In this document: piece by piece, positions 23,408-36,378 of the stretch
How the letters are laid out: every line of letters starts with the position of its first letter
How positions within the stretch are numbered: the first letter of the stretch is position 1
Translations under genes and position numbers: made by a program
DNA from: Haberlea rhodopensis
Taxonomy: Eukaryota; Streptophyta; Magnoliopsida; Lamiales; Gesneriaceae
Direction of reading: 5' to 3'
DNA length: 64,000 nucleotides
Assembly (NCBI GenBank): GCA_907163345.1
Contig: CAJQUN010000405.1
Coordinates: 310,001-374,000 of the forward strand
Notes under the pieces: generated by a model
The model's database searches: none
The model's input: the letters and a program-made list of their open reading frames with translations, nothing else
What the model was told of the DNA's origin: nothing

Positions 23408-23600
23408 TCGCTTATTTACATATAGGCGGCATAGGATAACCTCGCTTCAATGGACTGCGGGACTCCCACCCCTCGCCTCTCATTGAGCGGCAAATACCCT
23501 TTCCTCGCCCTATATGATAACCACGCTCAAATGTGACATGCGGCGCTCCCACCCCTCGCTTCACATTTAGCGGAACCAAACCAAATAGCGGCAAGCATTA
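23408..23600. repeat. CGCT...AGCGGC tandem array (D, 3' LTR)
   Basis: About six units with CCTCGCTT, an AT-rich or CATTTGA-type core and GCGGC, at roughly 30-bp spacing. The second LTR (30254-30446) has the same array. Confidence 0.75.
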
Positions 23601-23942
23601 AAATCATCAAGGGATGACCACGACTCATGGGATATGCACCAATAATCATATGCATCTATAAACATCATGCATAACATGTATTTGCATCCACTATGCAATA
23701 CCACATATATACTTGCATCCACAATGCATAAACAATAAGTATATAAGATACATGTACCGTTGGGGTGCCCGTACGTCCACTACGTACCTTTCCAAAAGTG
23801 GAATATGGTAGGACTTCAATTCCTTGGCTGTGTTGCCACCTGGGTTGGTTCTACATATTCACAAATACCAATATTAGAATCCAATAATAGTCCTATACCA
23901 AAAATCCCACAAAAATAACCAAAAACACCAATTTTGGTGTCT

Positions 23943-24151
23943 CGCGATCGATCGCCATCAAGCCCCGATCGATCGCGAGATCACACTGCCTCGCCCAACA
24001 AAATTAAACAATCCGCGATCGATCGCGGAGCTTGCGCCGATCGATCGCGGCCTCGCCGATCGATCGCGCCAAACTCGCGATCGATCGCTGAAGCTCACTG
24101 CCTCAGCTCTGTTGCTCGCGATCGATCGCGAGAAGGCGCCGATCGATCGCC
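23943..24151. repeat. CGATCGATCG palindrome array (D, 3' LTR)
   Basis: Eight perfect cores at about 23945, 23966, 24016, 24038, 24057, 24078, 24119 and 24140. Identical in the partner LTR. Confidence 0.95.
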
Positions 24152-24910
24152 GAGCTCTGGGCATGCGGGGTTTGGGCACTATTCACCCATCGTCAACCCC
24201 AACTCATACATACCCACATACACCAACATCAACCAAACCCAACAACTCAAAACCAACAATAAACATCTACATAAACTCATATATTTAACATCCACCCAAA
24301 AATAATACCAAAACCACAACAACCCAACACAAACCCATTTTAAAACCCTTCAAACCATATCAAACTTAAACAAAACCTTACAAAAATAACCATGAGGTAC
24401 CCATACCTCTTGGGGATCTCAAATCACCCAACAAACTCCACAAATCAAGGTTTTGCAAGAACTTCTCTTCACCCCAAAGCTTGATTTCGAAAATGAGGGG
24501 AAAGGGAGGGTTTGTGGATTTGATTTTGGTAAAGTTAAAAGTAAGAGTGGATGAGGTGTGGTTGGGTATAAAAGGTGAGTTTATTAAAATGCATACTAAA
24601 ATAATTCCATGGTGTATAAAACACCCCAACATGATATTTTTCAAAGCATTTACTCATAATGCACCAAATATCAATTAAACACATGATTTCTAATCAATTG
24701 CTACCAATGGCAAATAAATCATGCTTCCAATAATATTTACCCAACATGCACCACATGCACCCTGAAATGCAACCCCGGGTCACCCTATCCACATGACCAT
24801 GCATTTCCACATAATAATAAATAAATCCAATGCATAATTAATTACCACATAATTAATCATATAAGCACAATTATTGCCCAAATGCAATTAACCATTTCGG
24901 GGATATCACA

Positions 24911-24924
24911 ATACTCCCCTATTT
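24911..24924 (-). other. Polypurine tract of element D
   Basis: The complement reads AAATAGGGGAGTAT, adjoining the 3' LTR. Confidence 0.8.
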
Positions 24925-24944
24925 ATAGGATTTCGTCCTCGAAA

Positions 24945-27900
24945 TCAAATGCACTTACCCCAAAAGGAAACTAAACATAAACACATACCAGAGAATAGTT
25001 CCGGGTAGTGCTGCACCATATGCCGCTCCGTCTCCCACGTAGCCTCCTCGACACCCCTGCGATCCCACTGAACCTTGATCATAGGTATCACTTTGTTCCG
25101 AAGTCTGCGGTCTGCTCGATCTAGAATTCTGACAGGCCGTTCCACATAAGACACATCGGACTCTAACTGAACTTCGGAAGGCTGTAACACATGCGACGGA
25201 TCCGGCTCATACTTCCGCAGCATCGATACATGAAACACATCATGTATACCAGATAAAGAAGGCGGCAAAGCCAGTCGGTAAGCTAAGGTGCCAATGCGCT
25301 GCAAAATCTCGTACGCTCCAACATACCTCGGAGACAGTTTCCCGCGCATCCCAAATCGCACAACGCCTCTGAAAGGCGAGATCTTCAAAAAGACCTTATC
25401 TCCCAACTGAAATTCCAACGGTCTCCGCCGTTTATTCGCATATGCTGCCTATCTGTCCTGAGCCGCTTTCATTTTCTGCCTTATCGTCTTTATCTTCTCT
25501 TCCATCTCCCGAATCAATTCCGGTCCTCTGACCGATTTGCGGTCCAAATCATCCCAACACAAGGGTGATCTACACCGTCTGCCATAAAGAGCTTCAAACG
25601 GAGCCATCTGAATACTCGCCTGGTAGCTATTGTTATAAGAAAACTCTACCAAAGGCACTGAATCCTGCCAAGAGGCATCGAACTCCAAAACACAAGCTCT
25701 CAGCATGTCCTCGAGCGTCTGAATAGTGCGCTCGGTCTGGCCATCCGTCTGAGGATGATAAGCAGTGCTCAAACGGACTTCAGTTCCCAAGGCTGACTGA
25801 AGACCTTCCCAGAAATGAGATGTGAATCGCGGATCTCGATCTGACACTATGGAAACAGGGATCCCATGCAATCTCACCACATCTCTAATATACAACTGCG
25901 CCATCCTCAAAAATGTGAAAGTCATGCTATAGGGAATAAAGTGGGCTACCTTAGTCAGTCTGTCCACAATCACCCAAATAGCATCAAAGCCTGAAGCACT
26001 CCTCGGCAAATGAGTCACGAAGTCCATGGAAATGTGCTCCCACTTCCACTTCGGTATCTCCAAGCTTCTCAACTCGCCGCCAGGTCTCTGTCTCTCTGCC
26101 TTAACCTGCTGGCAGATCAAACACCTCTTTACAAAAGCGACGACATCAGACTTCATCCTTTTCCACCAAAACTGACCACGCAGATCTCTGTACATCTTCT
26201 TCCCGCCTGGGTGGATGCTAAGTCTGCTACTGTGAGCTCGCTCCAAGATCCCTTTACGCAACTCCGGCGTACTCGAAACCACCCAACGGTCACCCAATCT
26301 CAAAGACCCGTCATCGGCCACTCTGAATTTCGTTGGCTGACCAAGATGTACTAAAGATAACCACCTCTGAACCTCATCATCTGACCTCTGAGCTCTCCTG
26401 ATGTTCTCATAGATATCTGGCTCAGCTAACAAGGTCGATACACGCACAGGTGATGCATCTACGTCAAAATCATAGCCCAGATGGCAATAAGAGGTCATCA
26501 TAGCCGACAAATGAATGACGTCCTCAGCAGAACTCCTCACTTTCCGGCTCAAAGCGTCTGCTGTCAAATTGGCTTTCCCGGGGTGGTACTCTATCTCGCA
26601 ATCATAGTCCTTGAGTAGGTCTATCCACCTCCTCTGCCTCATGTTCAGCTCCGCCTGAGTGAATAAAAACTTGAGGCTCTTGTGATCCGTGTATATGGTA
26701 AATGAAGTACCATACAAATAATGCTTCCAAATCTTCAGGGCGAAGATGATAGCCGCCAATTCCAAGTCATGAACCGGATATCTGGTCTCATGCGGCTTCA
26801 ACTGCCTCGATGCATAAGCTACCACATGCTTATCTTGCATCAGAACACACCCAAGACCCTGCAGTGATGCATCAGTATACAGAGCAAATCTGGAGTTCTC
26901 CGTAGGGATCACTAACACTGGCGCCGTCGTCAACCGGTGCTTTAATTCCTGGAAGCTCTCCTCACAAGCTTCTGACCAAAAGAAAGGCACTCCCTTCTGG
27001 GTCAACTGAGTCAGCGGCTTGGCAATCTTCGAAAAGCCCTCGACAAAGCGTCGATAATACCCGGCCAAACCAAGAAAACTCCGAATCTCAGGCACAGAAG
27101 TGGGGGCAGCCCACTCCATCACAGCCTCAATCTTCTTGGGATCTACAGATATCCCGCTGCTCGATATGACATGCCCCAGAAACACTACACTGCTCAGCCA
27201 AAATTCACACTTACTGAGATTAGCATATAACTGATGCTCTCTGAGAATCTGAAGCACTGTCCTCAAGTGTTTCACATGCTCTTCCTCACTCCGGGAGTAG
27301 ATGAGAATGTCGTCAATAAACACAATGACGAACTGATCAAGATACTGCTGAAACACTCTGTTCATCAGACTCATAAAGACTGCTGGAGCATTCGTCACGC
27401 CGAACGGCATCACTAGGAACTCATAATGTCCATATCGGGTCCGGAACGCTGTCTTCTGCACATCTTCCTCTCTGACTCGAATCTGATGATACCCGGATCT
27501 CAAATCAATCTTGCTATACACCCTGGTACCTTGCAACTGATCAAACAAGTCATCGATCCTTGGAAGAGGATACTTGTTCTTCACTGTAGCCTTATTCAGT
27601 TGCCGGTAATCGATGCATAACCGCATCGAGCCGTCCTTCTTCTTCACAAAGAGAACTGGTGCGCCCCATGACGACACGCTCGGGCGTATATATCCCTTGT
27701 CCAGGAGATCCTGCAACTGTTCTTTTAATTCTCTCAACTCAGCCGGTGCCATCCTATAAGGTGCACGAGAGATAGCGGATGTCCCTGGCAACAGCTCGAT
27801 CCCAAACTCAACTTCCCTAGCCGGTGGGAATCCTGGGATCTCTTCGGGGAATACATCAGCAAACTCTGCTACCACTGGTACATCCTCAACTCTTAGTTCT

Positions 27901-29474
27901 TTACTCTTCCCAGACGTGTCCACGGCATAAATGAGATAACCCGTGTGTCCACGTTCCAACAGTTGAGTCATCTTGATCGCTGAAATCAACGGAATCTTAG
28001 CACGAGAACCGTTGCCATAGAAGGTCCACTGACTGCCCAACTCAGGTCTGAACTTCACTGTCCTCTGCCGGCAATCTACCACTGCCTGATATCTGTTCAG
28101 AATATCAATACCCAAGATGCAGTCGAAGTCTGACATGCCCAATACGATCAAGTCTGCCTTCATCTCGTTGCCCTCAAAATAAATGAGGCAGTCTTCCATA
28201 AACTGATCAGCAACGACATTTCTTCCAGTGGGTGTCGAGACAAGGAGAGGCGTGGGTAAAGAAGACGTGCGCATATGGTGTCTTTCCACAAAACCCACCG
28301 ATACAAAAGAATGGGAGGCACCTGTATCGATCAAAATAAAAGCAGGGTACGTAAATAAATGGCACGTACCGGCAATCACCTCCTCTGGGGCTGCCTGGGC
28401 CTGCTCCCTGGTCAGTGCATACACCTGTCCATGGGGTGGTCCTACTGTCTGACCTCCCGATGGTCGAGGCCCAAACTGCTGCCTCTGCACTGTCCTATCC
28501 TCAAACTTCGGCCTGTTGCCCTGAAACTCAGACTGTCCTCCCCGTGTGGGGCAATACCGAGCGATGTGGCCCATCTTGCCACAGACATAACATGCAGGAC
28601 ACTTATTTGAAGAATGTGGCCCTCCACAATTGTTGCACCTCGGCTCTCCCGGCCTATCCCCTTGTGAAGACCCTCGGTTGGCCGTCCAATTGCCCTTGTT
28701 GCCATCCTGTTTCTGACCAAAGTGTTTCTTTCCACCATATCGCGAAGATGAAGAGGCACCACGGGGTTTAAATGGCTCACCCCGAGGCCTCAAGCTGTCA
28801 CTAGTCTGCCTCTGTTGCGGTACTGGTGGTGGCATAGCGTAAGCTCCCACTCCTAGCTCAGCAAGCTCCGCTCTTGTGAGAGCATCATCAAAAGAAGTTG
28901 GGTTATTAGTGATAACCCGGTCATAGAGTTCCGGTCGCAACCCTTTCATAAAGTTCCTCATCTTAGCGTGCCCATTGGTGGCGATGTGGGGAACGTACCT
29001 CAGCAACGAAGAGTACCGTGTGGCATAGTCTGCCACTGTCATGTTCCCCTGCTTCAAACTTGTAAATTCGTCCTCCTTTGTCTGTCTTGCTGCTGCGGAG
29101 AAGTACCGGTTCAAAAACCTAGTCCTGAAGAGTGTCCAGTCAATCACAGCACCCAGCGCTCTCATTTCCATTACTGTGCTCCTCCACCACATCAGAGGTT
29201 TCTTGGCTAATTGAAACTCTGCCAGCCTCAGCCAAGCTGTCACAGTACAAGGAGCTGATACAAAGATCTGCTCAAGTCTTTCCAACCACTCTTCAGCCTC
29301 TTCTCCGGACTCTGTCCCCTCAAACCGGGGCGGATGATAAGATAGAAATTGTGTCAGACTGATCTCACCCGGTAGCAAAAACTGAACCACTGGTTCCATG
29401 CCTACGGCCGGTGGAGCCTGTCCGATACTTGCATTCACACTACCAACATCTCCAACTTCCTCATTAGCAGCCAT
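24945..29474 (-). pseudogene. gag-pol of element D, one in-frame stop (Tekay-like)
   Basis: Start is the ATG at 29474 (MAANEEVGD). Residue positions from this start: gag about 45-200; zinc knuckles about 280-308 (CNNCGGPHSSNKC, CYVCGKMGHIARYC); protease DTGASHSF at about 383; RT about 555-720 with FIDDILIYS at about 719; RNase H from YTDAS at about 866; integrase zinc finger H1081, H1088, C1118, C1121; catalytic D1151, D1212 and E1248 (D-D35-E). A TAG stands where relatives have CAG (AAQDR-Q-AAYANKRR, about 25448). After it the same frame runs on through the integrase C-terminus and a chromodomain-like VQWDRRGVEEATWE to 24945. The tail is 12 residues longer than in A. Apart from this stop I see no frameshift, so this is the best-preserved coding region in the window. 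Confidence 0.95.
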
Positions 29475-29671
29475 GCTGTAATACAAATGTTAACAACAAT
29501 TCCAAAGCAGTATATATGTTATGCCGTTAGATAACAGGAATGAGAATACGCATGTTAGTATAACAGAATATACATTAATATGCACCACATGCATAAACAT
29601 GCTTCAAATGTAAGCACCTAGCCAAACATGCTAAGGCTACCCTTCACTCGTTCCCGGGTTCTCTAACCACT

Positions 29672-29683
29672 GCTCTGATACCA
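29672..29683 (-). other. Primer binding site of element D
   Basis: Complement TGGTATCAGAGC, four bases from the 5' LTR, matching initiator Met-tRNA. Confidence 0.93.
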
Positions 29684-30253
29684 CTAATGTAAGGACCCTA
29701 ATCCTTAAGTGCGGAATCAAGGCATAATAGAGCTAATATAAATGATCAGAGTGAGAAATAACGTGTTGAGTCTATGAGCTTAAGCATTACATGCCAAAAA
29801 TAAGGACTTCTAAACATGGATTAATTACATTTCCATTAACGAATGTTATCAACTAGTTTTACACTACTCCTAGAGTAGACACTAGGCAAAAATAATCCTG
29901 TCCTTCAATTCCCAAAAGCATCCTCAAAGCTCACCATCTCAACCCGTCTAGCCCTTCTATCATGCCAAACGTGTACCTACAAGGACAACCCCCAAACATG
30001 AGCAATAATAATCATTCATATTCAACACAATATGAAGATAAAGCGTAAATGCATAATCATAATAAAACACTTCCTGTTTTCCCCATGCATTTCAAACGCT
30101 TCCCGTTTGGTTGTCCCTGTACCATAACTCATGAGTATAATCAATAGATTATTTTTAATGGTCTAAACATGTCATGAACATATACCATTTCATCAATACC
30201 AAATACTGATCACCAATCCCTAGTCTGTCCATCACAATGTATTTTAATGCCCC

Positions 30254-30446
30254 TCGCTTATTTACATATAGGCGGCATAGGATAACCTCGCTTCAATGGA
30301 CTGCGGGACTCCCACCCCTCGCCTCTCATTGAGCGGCAAATACCCTTTCCTCGCCCTATATGATAACCACGCTCAAATGTGACATGCGGCGCTCCCACCC
30401 CTCGCTTCACATTTAGCGGAACCAAACCAAATAGCGGCAAGCATTA
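30254..30446. repeat. CGCT...AGCGGC tandem array (D, 5' LTR)
   Basis: Same units and order as at 23408-23600. Confidence 0.75.
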
Positions 30447-30788
30447 AAATCATCAAGGGATGACCACGACTCATGTGATATGCACCAATAATCATATGCA
30501 TCTATAAACATCATGCATAACATGTATTTGCATCCACTATGCAATACCACATATATACTTGCATCCACAATGCATAAACAATAAGTATATAAGATACATG
30601 TACCGTTGGGGTGCCCGTACGTCCACTACGTACCTTTCCAAAAGTGGAATATGGTAGGACTTCAATTCCTTGGCTGTGTTGCCACCTGGGTTGGTTCTAC
30701 ATATTCACAAATACCAATATTAGAATCCAATAATAGTCCTATACCAAAAATCCCACAAAAATAACCAAAAACACCAATTTTGGTGTCT

Positions 30789-30997
30789 CGCGATCGATCG
30801 CCATCAAGCCCCGATCGATCGCGAGATCACACTGCCTCGCCCAACAAAATTAAACAATCCGCGATCGATCGCGGAGCTTGCGCCGATCGATCGCGGCCTC
30901 GCCGATCGATCGCGCCAAACTCGCGATCGATCGCTGAAGCTCACTGCCTCAGCTCTGTTGCTCGCGATCGATCGCGAGAAGGCGCCGATCGATCGCC
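30789..30997. repeat. CGATCGATCG palindrome array (D, 5' LTR)
   Basis: Eight perfect cores, the same set as 23943-24151 shifted by 6846 bp. Confidence 0.95.
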
Positions 30998-31756
30998 GAG
31001 CTCTGGGCATGCGGGGTTTGGGCACTATTCACCCATCGTCAACCCCAACTCATACATACCCACATACACCAACATCAACCAAACCCAACAACTCAAAACC
31101 AACAATAAACATCTACATAAACTCATATATTTAACATCCACCCAAAAATAATACCAAAACCACAACAACCCAACACAAACCCATTTTAAAACCCTTCAAA
31201 CCATATCAAACTTAAACAAAACCTTACAAAAATAACCATGAGGTACCCATACCTCTTGGGGATCTCAAATCACCCAACAAACTCCACAAATCAAGGTTTT
31301 GCAAGAACTTCTCTTCACCCCAAAGCTTGATTTCGAAAATGAGGGGAAAGGGAGGGTTTGTGGATTTGATTTTGGTAAAGTTAAAAGTAAGAGTGGATGA
31401 GGTGTGGTTGGGTATAAAAGGTGAGTTTATTAAAATGCATACTAAAATAATTCCATGGTGTATAAAACACCCCAACATGATATTTTTCAAAGCATTTACT
31501 CATAATGCACCAAATATCAATTAAACACATGATTTCTAATCAATTGCTACCAATGGCAAATAAATCATGCTTCCAATAATATTTACCCAACATGCACCAC
31601 ATGCACCCTGAAATGCAACCCCGGGTCACCCTATCCACATGACCATGCATTTCCACATAATAATAAATAAATCCAATGCATAATTAATTACCACATAATT
31701 AATCATATAAGCACAATTATTGCCCAAATGCAATTAACCATTTCGGGGATATCACA

Positions 31757-32855
31757 CTCCTCTTTTGCAATCGTTGGCGCACGAGCTTCTCCTACACTTT
31801 GGCATGCTCGGTTCGGGCATCCCTCATCAAGAACTGGCACTTTTATTATTTCGCATTTTCATTTACCTATTGTTAAACATTCAAATACGGTCAATAAGTT
31901 GTCATGTGACTCGTGTTTTCTTAATAAATCACAACAGTTGCCTTTTGTTGCATCATCTCTTATTAGTTTACATCCACTTCACTATGTGCATGTTGATGTT
32001 TGGGGTCCTACTCCAACTACATCTGTTGATGGGTTTCATTACTATTTCTTACTTATGGATCACTATACTAAATATTGTTGGTATTATCCCATGACACGGA
32101 AATTGGATGTCTCGTCTTTATTTCCGCAATTTCAGCGACTTGTTGAAAAACAGTTTGGCCATTCACTTAAGAATTTATACGGTGATAATGGTGGGGAATT
32201 TCTGGCTCTTCGGCTCTATCTCTCTTCTCAAGGCATTAGCTGGCTAACTACTGCCCCACACACACCTCAGCAGAATGGCACTTCTGAACGTCGCCACCGA
32301 CACATTGTCACTACTGGGCGTGCTCTTCTTCATCACGCCTCTCTACCGTCCAATCTCTGGAATTATGCCTTTGCACCGCTGTCTACTTGATGAATCGGAT
32401 GCCGACTCCTGTGCTTCGTAACAAAGTCCCTTTGAGGCATTATTTTCTCGTCCTCCTGACTATCTCAAGTTACGTACTTTTGGCTGCTTATGTTATCCTT
32501 GGCTCCGGCCTTACACATGCAGCAAGTTGGACTCACCTTCTCGTCCATGTTTATTTGTTGGCTACTCCAGCTCCCAGAACGCCTATAAATGCATGGAACT
32601 GGAAACCAAACGTATTTTTCTCTCACGACATGTTCGTTTTATTTTTCCGTCTAAGCGTAAAAGTTATTTTGGTCATGACCCCACTATTCCTTCTGATACT
32701 TTGGTTTCTCCTATTTCTCTTGGAATTATGCCACAATCAACATCTCTCACTCCTGCTCCATTGCCTCCGACCACACCAGCCTCAGATCCTACTACCTTGC
32801 CCGAGGACGCCCTACAAATCGATTCCGCCACCACTCCTGTGACTCGGACACACAT
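31757..32855 (+). pseudogene. Copia element P: GAG-pre-integrase and integrase
   Basis: Continuation of P after element D. It shows the zinc-finger region (LWHARFGHPSS, CDSCFLNKSQ) and the integrase core with VHVDVWGP, YGDNGGEF and PQQNGTSERRHRH, giving the D-D-E set, then the conserved CLFVGYSS block near 32550. Two single-base deletions break it: one near 32372 (in the NYAFA-TAVYLMN stretch) and one near 32430 (KVP-FEALF). The segment ends at 32855 with the CACAT target duplication of solo LTR S1; RT resumes at 46044. Confidence 0.9.
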
Positions 32856-34863
32856 TGTAGGACCCTGACTCCGTAACTCGTCATTATTGCATTTATGACG
32901 TCGTATGTATATAAAAAAAATTTCATTCTTTAAAAGAATGATTACATACTTCACATATTCCCCATGACTTTTATAAAAATTTGGGAAGAGTCTCCCCATA
33001 AATTGAGCTATCCGAAAATAAAACACATCACAAAAAATAATTCCCAGCCAGGGAAAAACACGATACTAAAAGAAATCAAAATCATAAGTAAGTTCCCAGC
33101 CAGGGAAGTCACCATACTAAGAAGATATAAGAAGTGGACTTCAACACCAATATACAGTCCATATACACGACTCCAAGTGCTCACATACGGGCAACAAATA
33201 ATGAATACCCATCTAGTTGCATAAATAATGTATACCATTTACCCAATCTCATTCTACGCTTCAGGAAGCAATATTGTCCAACCAAGCTCGAGCTTGCTAC
33301 GCCAAAATAACTTTGTAGCTGTAATACCTGTTTCAACCGAAACAGCCCCCACACAGGGTGAGCATACTCCAACTCAATATTTATTCACAAATCAATATAC
33401 GAAATTGTAATGCAACAATTTAGATTACTCAGAACTCATAAAAATATACTCCCTGTACAATTCCGATCCGGCATAGCTATCACGAACTGTCCTGTTTCAA
33501 TCTTATACACTTTCATAAATATCAAGTTCAATATCATTATTCAAACCATGGTACTCATCAATGCCATAACTACGACATAACCACATTTTATCATTTAAAC
33601 TCAATCATGACGAATCTTATCTCGAAGGCAACTCTGCCTATCAATTAATCTCATTCTCAACCACTTTTCATATCGTTCGTGCCAAGGGCATCAATAATCA
33701 ACTCGTATACCCGAATCACGTACATCGAAGTATCCACCATTCCACGTATATTAAACTCAACCATCAAACTCACTCACTTAACCTTAAACATCACATTCAA
33801 AATACATGTACACATGAATATAAATACTGGGTATACCTGCTCGTACGTCACCACATACCTTATAATCTATGTTTACTGTCAAGTCACCCTCCTTGTTGTC
33901 CGAGAGCTCAAGAAGGCTCTACATGAACTCAAAAGTTTAAGGGTCAACTCATAACCAATACTTGATGAACATAGTCTCACACAATCCAACTTCCCAACAA
34001 CAAAACTCAATTTAAACAACTAGCATGTTACATACACCCAACCCCACACCGAGATGCTTCAAACAACAAGCTATGAAAGAAAGAATCCATGGATATAAAA
34101 TATTCTACTATTTATGTCCAAACCCCTTAATCACAATATAAAGTCCTTTATTTGTTTGAATTCAACTTAAACAAATTAAACATGCATTGAGTTTCATAAT
34201 TCTTAATTTAAAACTCATTATGCCTATTCAAGCATATACATCACCACAATCTTTATTCCATGTTATAACACATACTAGCATGTATCTAACACATTTATTT
34301 ACACACTACACATGCTTCCAAAGATAACACATCTCATACCTTAGCCCAACACCCACCAAAACATTACAATGGCTACAAGCATATAAGTTAGTTCTTTTCA
34401 CCTCCACTAACAAGGCTTAGACCACATTTGAATCATATTTAAGCATAATAACAAGCACCTTCCTTGCATAATTTTAATCTTCATCTTTTAAACAATAATA
34501 ATGTTAAGCCAATGCCCAATTCAACAATTTACTTTCAACAATAAACCATTCAACAAAGTGAGTTATAATTGAATTCCAACACTCAATGACATTTCTCATG
34601 CTATCCAATTAATATTTGTACTCGTATTACGCCACATAATCGCCTCAACCCGTCATACCCAATCAAGTTATCATTCTTCATTGACAATACTTCTTCTAAC
34701 CACAAACCACTCACACATATGTGTATATAACACATAATATCACCAATACATGCTAAAATATTCATTACATATGTGAATATACCTCATACACACACCAATA
34801 CACTCAAGAACACACACCAAACTCACGCACACAACACACTCACACTTTTCCAGCACACACTAA
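32856..34863 (-). repeat. S1 solo LTR, left part
   Basis: Carries the LTR 3' end and U5-like part: the two hairpin motifs, a GGGTGAGCATAC block also found in S4, then AT-rich and later CA-rich sequence. No coding potential recognised in its 2 kb. Confidence 0.85.
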
Positions 34864-36365
34864 TGTTGGGATATGCCCTAAGACATGTCATTTGATGATT
34901 GTTTTGACATACAATGTTTATGATTTTATGATGGCTTTTCATTATTATATATTATTCGTTTAACTGTGCAATGTGAATTAAGATATATGTTAACGTCCTT
35001 AGAATAATATTGTATTATTCTTAAATATTGTCCCTAGTCAAGTATTATCATGAATCGGGATAATGATAATACATAGAGGCTAGTATGTGTTGATTGATGA
35101 ATTGTTCATTGATATGAGATATCAAATCAACACATGGGTACATGTTAGAGAACGATGTACTGGACAGACCCACCATGAGAATGCTACATGGATAGTTATA
35201 TGAGCGTCATAAGCAATTCTCATAGTGATAATAATGTATGTAATCCTTACGACTTGTGATCATCAGAGATCCCAACATAAGGAGTTATGTATCTTGATAT
35301 TGTCAAACGTTACCCGTAACAGGGTAAACTATAAATGCGACTATTGGATACACTACGAATTATGTAGAGGGATGTTGATGGATCGAGATAGGATTTGTCC
35401 CTCCTATATAACAGGAGAAGTGTTTGGGCCCTTGATCAAGTAAGACTAAAATGCATGGCCATGCTCGAATGAGTCGAAATGAGATATCGAGCTTATTCGT
35501 TTATTCTAGTTCTACTTGGGGATCAAGAAATAAAGATTGAATATACGTGTATGACTATTACATGACTCGTGTTCAATCTAAACATAAAGGACAAAGGGAT
35601 TAAGTTACATGGTTAATATTATCACAAGTTCTAAAGGTTATGTCGAGTCAAAGACATTCTTGTAATTTGGGTAGCCTTGATGTGTTGCTAGACACCGCTC
35701 TTTGTTTGTAACGTAAAATGAGATTTTATGTCACTGCCAACATTACAAGATCCTATCGGCTCGCACAAAAGATTAAATCGATAAAGGGAATTAAATTCAT
35801 TGGATGAATTAATTAATTAAGAAGAGCCTTAATTAAAGGATTATGAGGATTTAATTAAATCATGGGTTTGGGCCCATGAGGCTTTAAGAAAGTCTTGAAC
35901 CTCTTAATTAAATCCTATAAAAGGCTAACTAAGTGAAGATTAAAGGTTAATCAAAAATCATTCTAAGAAAATCTCGCCTCCCACCCAAAACCCACCCTCC
36001 AGGCCGCTGCCTCTCACTTCTCTCGGCCCCTTCACCGTCGCCGTCGTTTGTGAGATCCGGCTATAGTTTGTGATTGAGAATCGTAGTTGGGTTTTGGATT
36101 CCGTCTAAGAACGTATCTAGCAATTCGTTCTTGGACATCCTTTGTTCGATTAATCGTGTGGATACCGTAGAGGCAAGACCTTGGAGGTGTTGCTCGTGAC
36201 TCGGAATTCGTTGGATGTAGTGCTTCGTGGAATCTGCTCAAACACGCAACAAGGGTGAGACTTTTGTAATCCCTAATCCGATATGATAACCTTCGTATAG
36301 ATCCGGTGTATTAGTAATCCAAATTTTTAATCCGCTGCATTGCTATGCTTGTTGGATTACTTACA
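34864..36365 (+). repeat. 5' LTR of element Q
   Basis: A 1502-bp LTR with a clear TATA box, TATAAAAGG, at 35916-35924. The partner LTR lacks a 15-bp piece present here near 35611 and shows scattered substitutions. Confidence 0.94.
35916..35924 (+). promoter_or_regulatory. TATA box of element Q
   Basis: TATAAAAGG in the 5' LTR. The 3' LTR reads TAAAAAGG at this place (about 44784), so only the 5' copy keeps the box. Confidence 0.65.
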
Positions 36366-36366
36366 G

Positions 36367-36378
36367 TGGTATCAGAGC
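36367..36378 (+). other. Primer binding site of element Q
   Basis: TGGTATCAGAGC one base after the 5' LTR; complementary to initiator Met-tRNA. Confidence 0.93.

Larger units (their letters stand above)
22842..24910 (-). repeat. 3' LTR of element D
   Basis: A 2069-bp LTR with TGTAAGGACC at its plus-strand left edge and GATATCACA at its right. Contains the CGCT/AGCG array (about 23408-23600), the CGATCG array (23943-24151), donor-like GTATGG (complement at 24401-24406) and acceptor-like TCCTTGTAG (complement at 23131-23139). Confidence 0.96.
22842..31756 (-). mobile_element. Element D: young, nearly intact Tekay-like retrotransposon
   Basis: An 8915-bp minus-strand element with TSD CTCCT. 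Both LTRs are 2069 bp, and I see only two differences between them (about 23063/29908 and 23629/30475). It has a PBS for initiator Met-tRNA, a polypurine tract, and one long gag-pol frame broken by a single stop codon. It sits inside copia element P. Near-identical LTRs mean the insertion is recent on an evolutionary scale. Confidence 0.97.
29688..31756 (-). repeat. 5' LTR of element D
   Basis: A 2069-bp LTR, the functional promoter copy of D, with transcription expected towards lower coordinates. The TATA-like block (complement TTTTATACACC) is at about 31457-31467. It carries the same two internal arrays as the partner LTR. Confidence 0.96.

Noticed and set aside
22842..31756. Assembly duplication as the reason for two identical 2069-bp repeats
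   Set aside because: The repeats flank a proper internal region with PBS and polypurine tract and are bounded by a 5-bp target duplication, so they are LTRs of a young insertion.
34790..34863. CA-rich stretch as a microsatellite of interest
   Set aside because: Irregular CACAC runs within solo LTR S1; the same kind of sequence continues on the other side of Q, so it is just LTR sequence.
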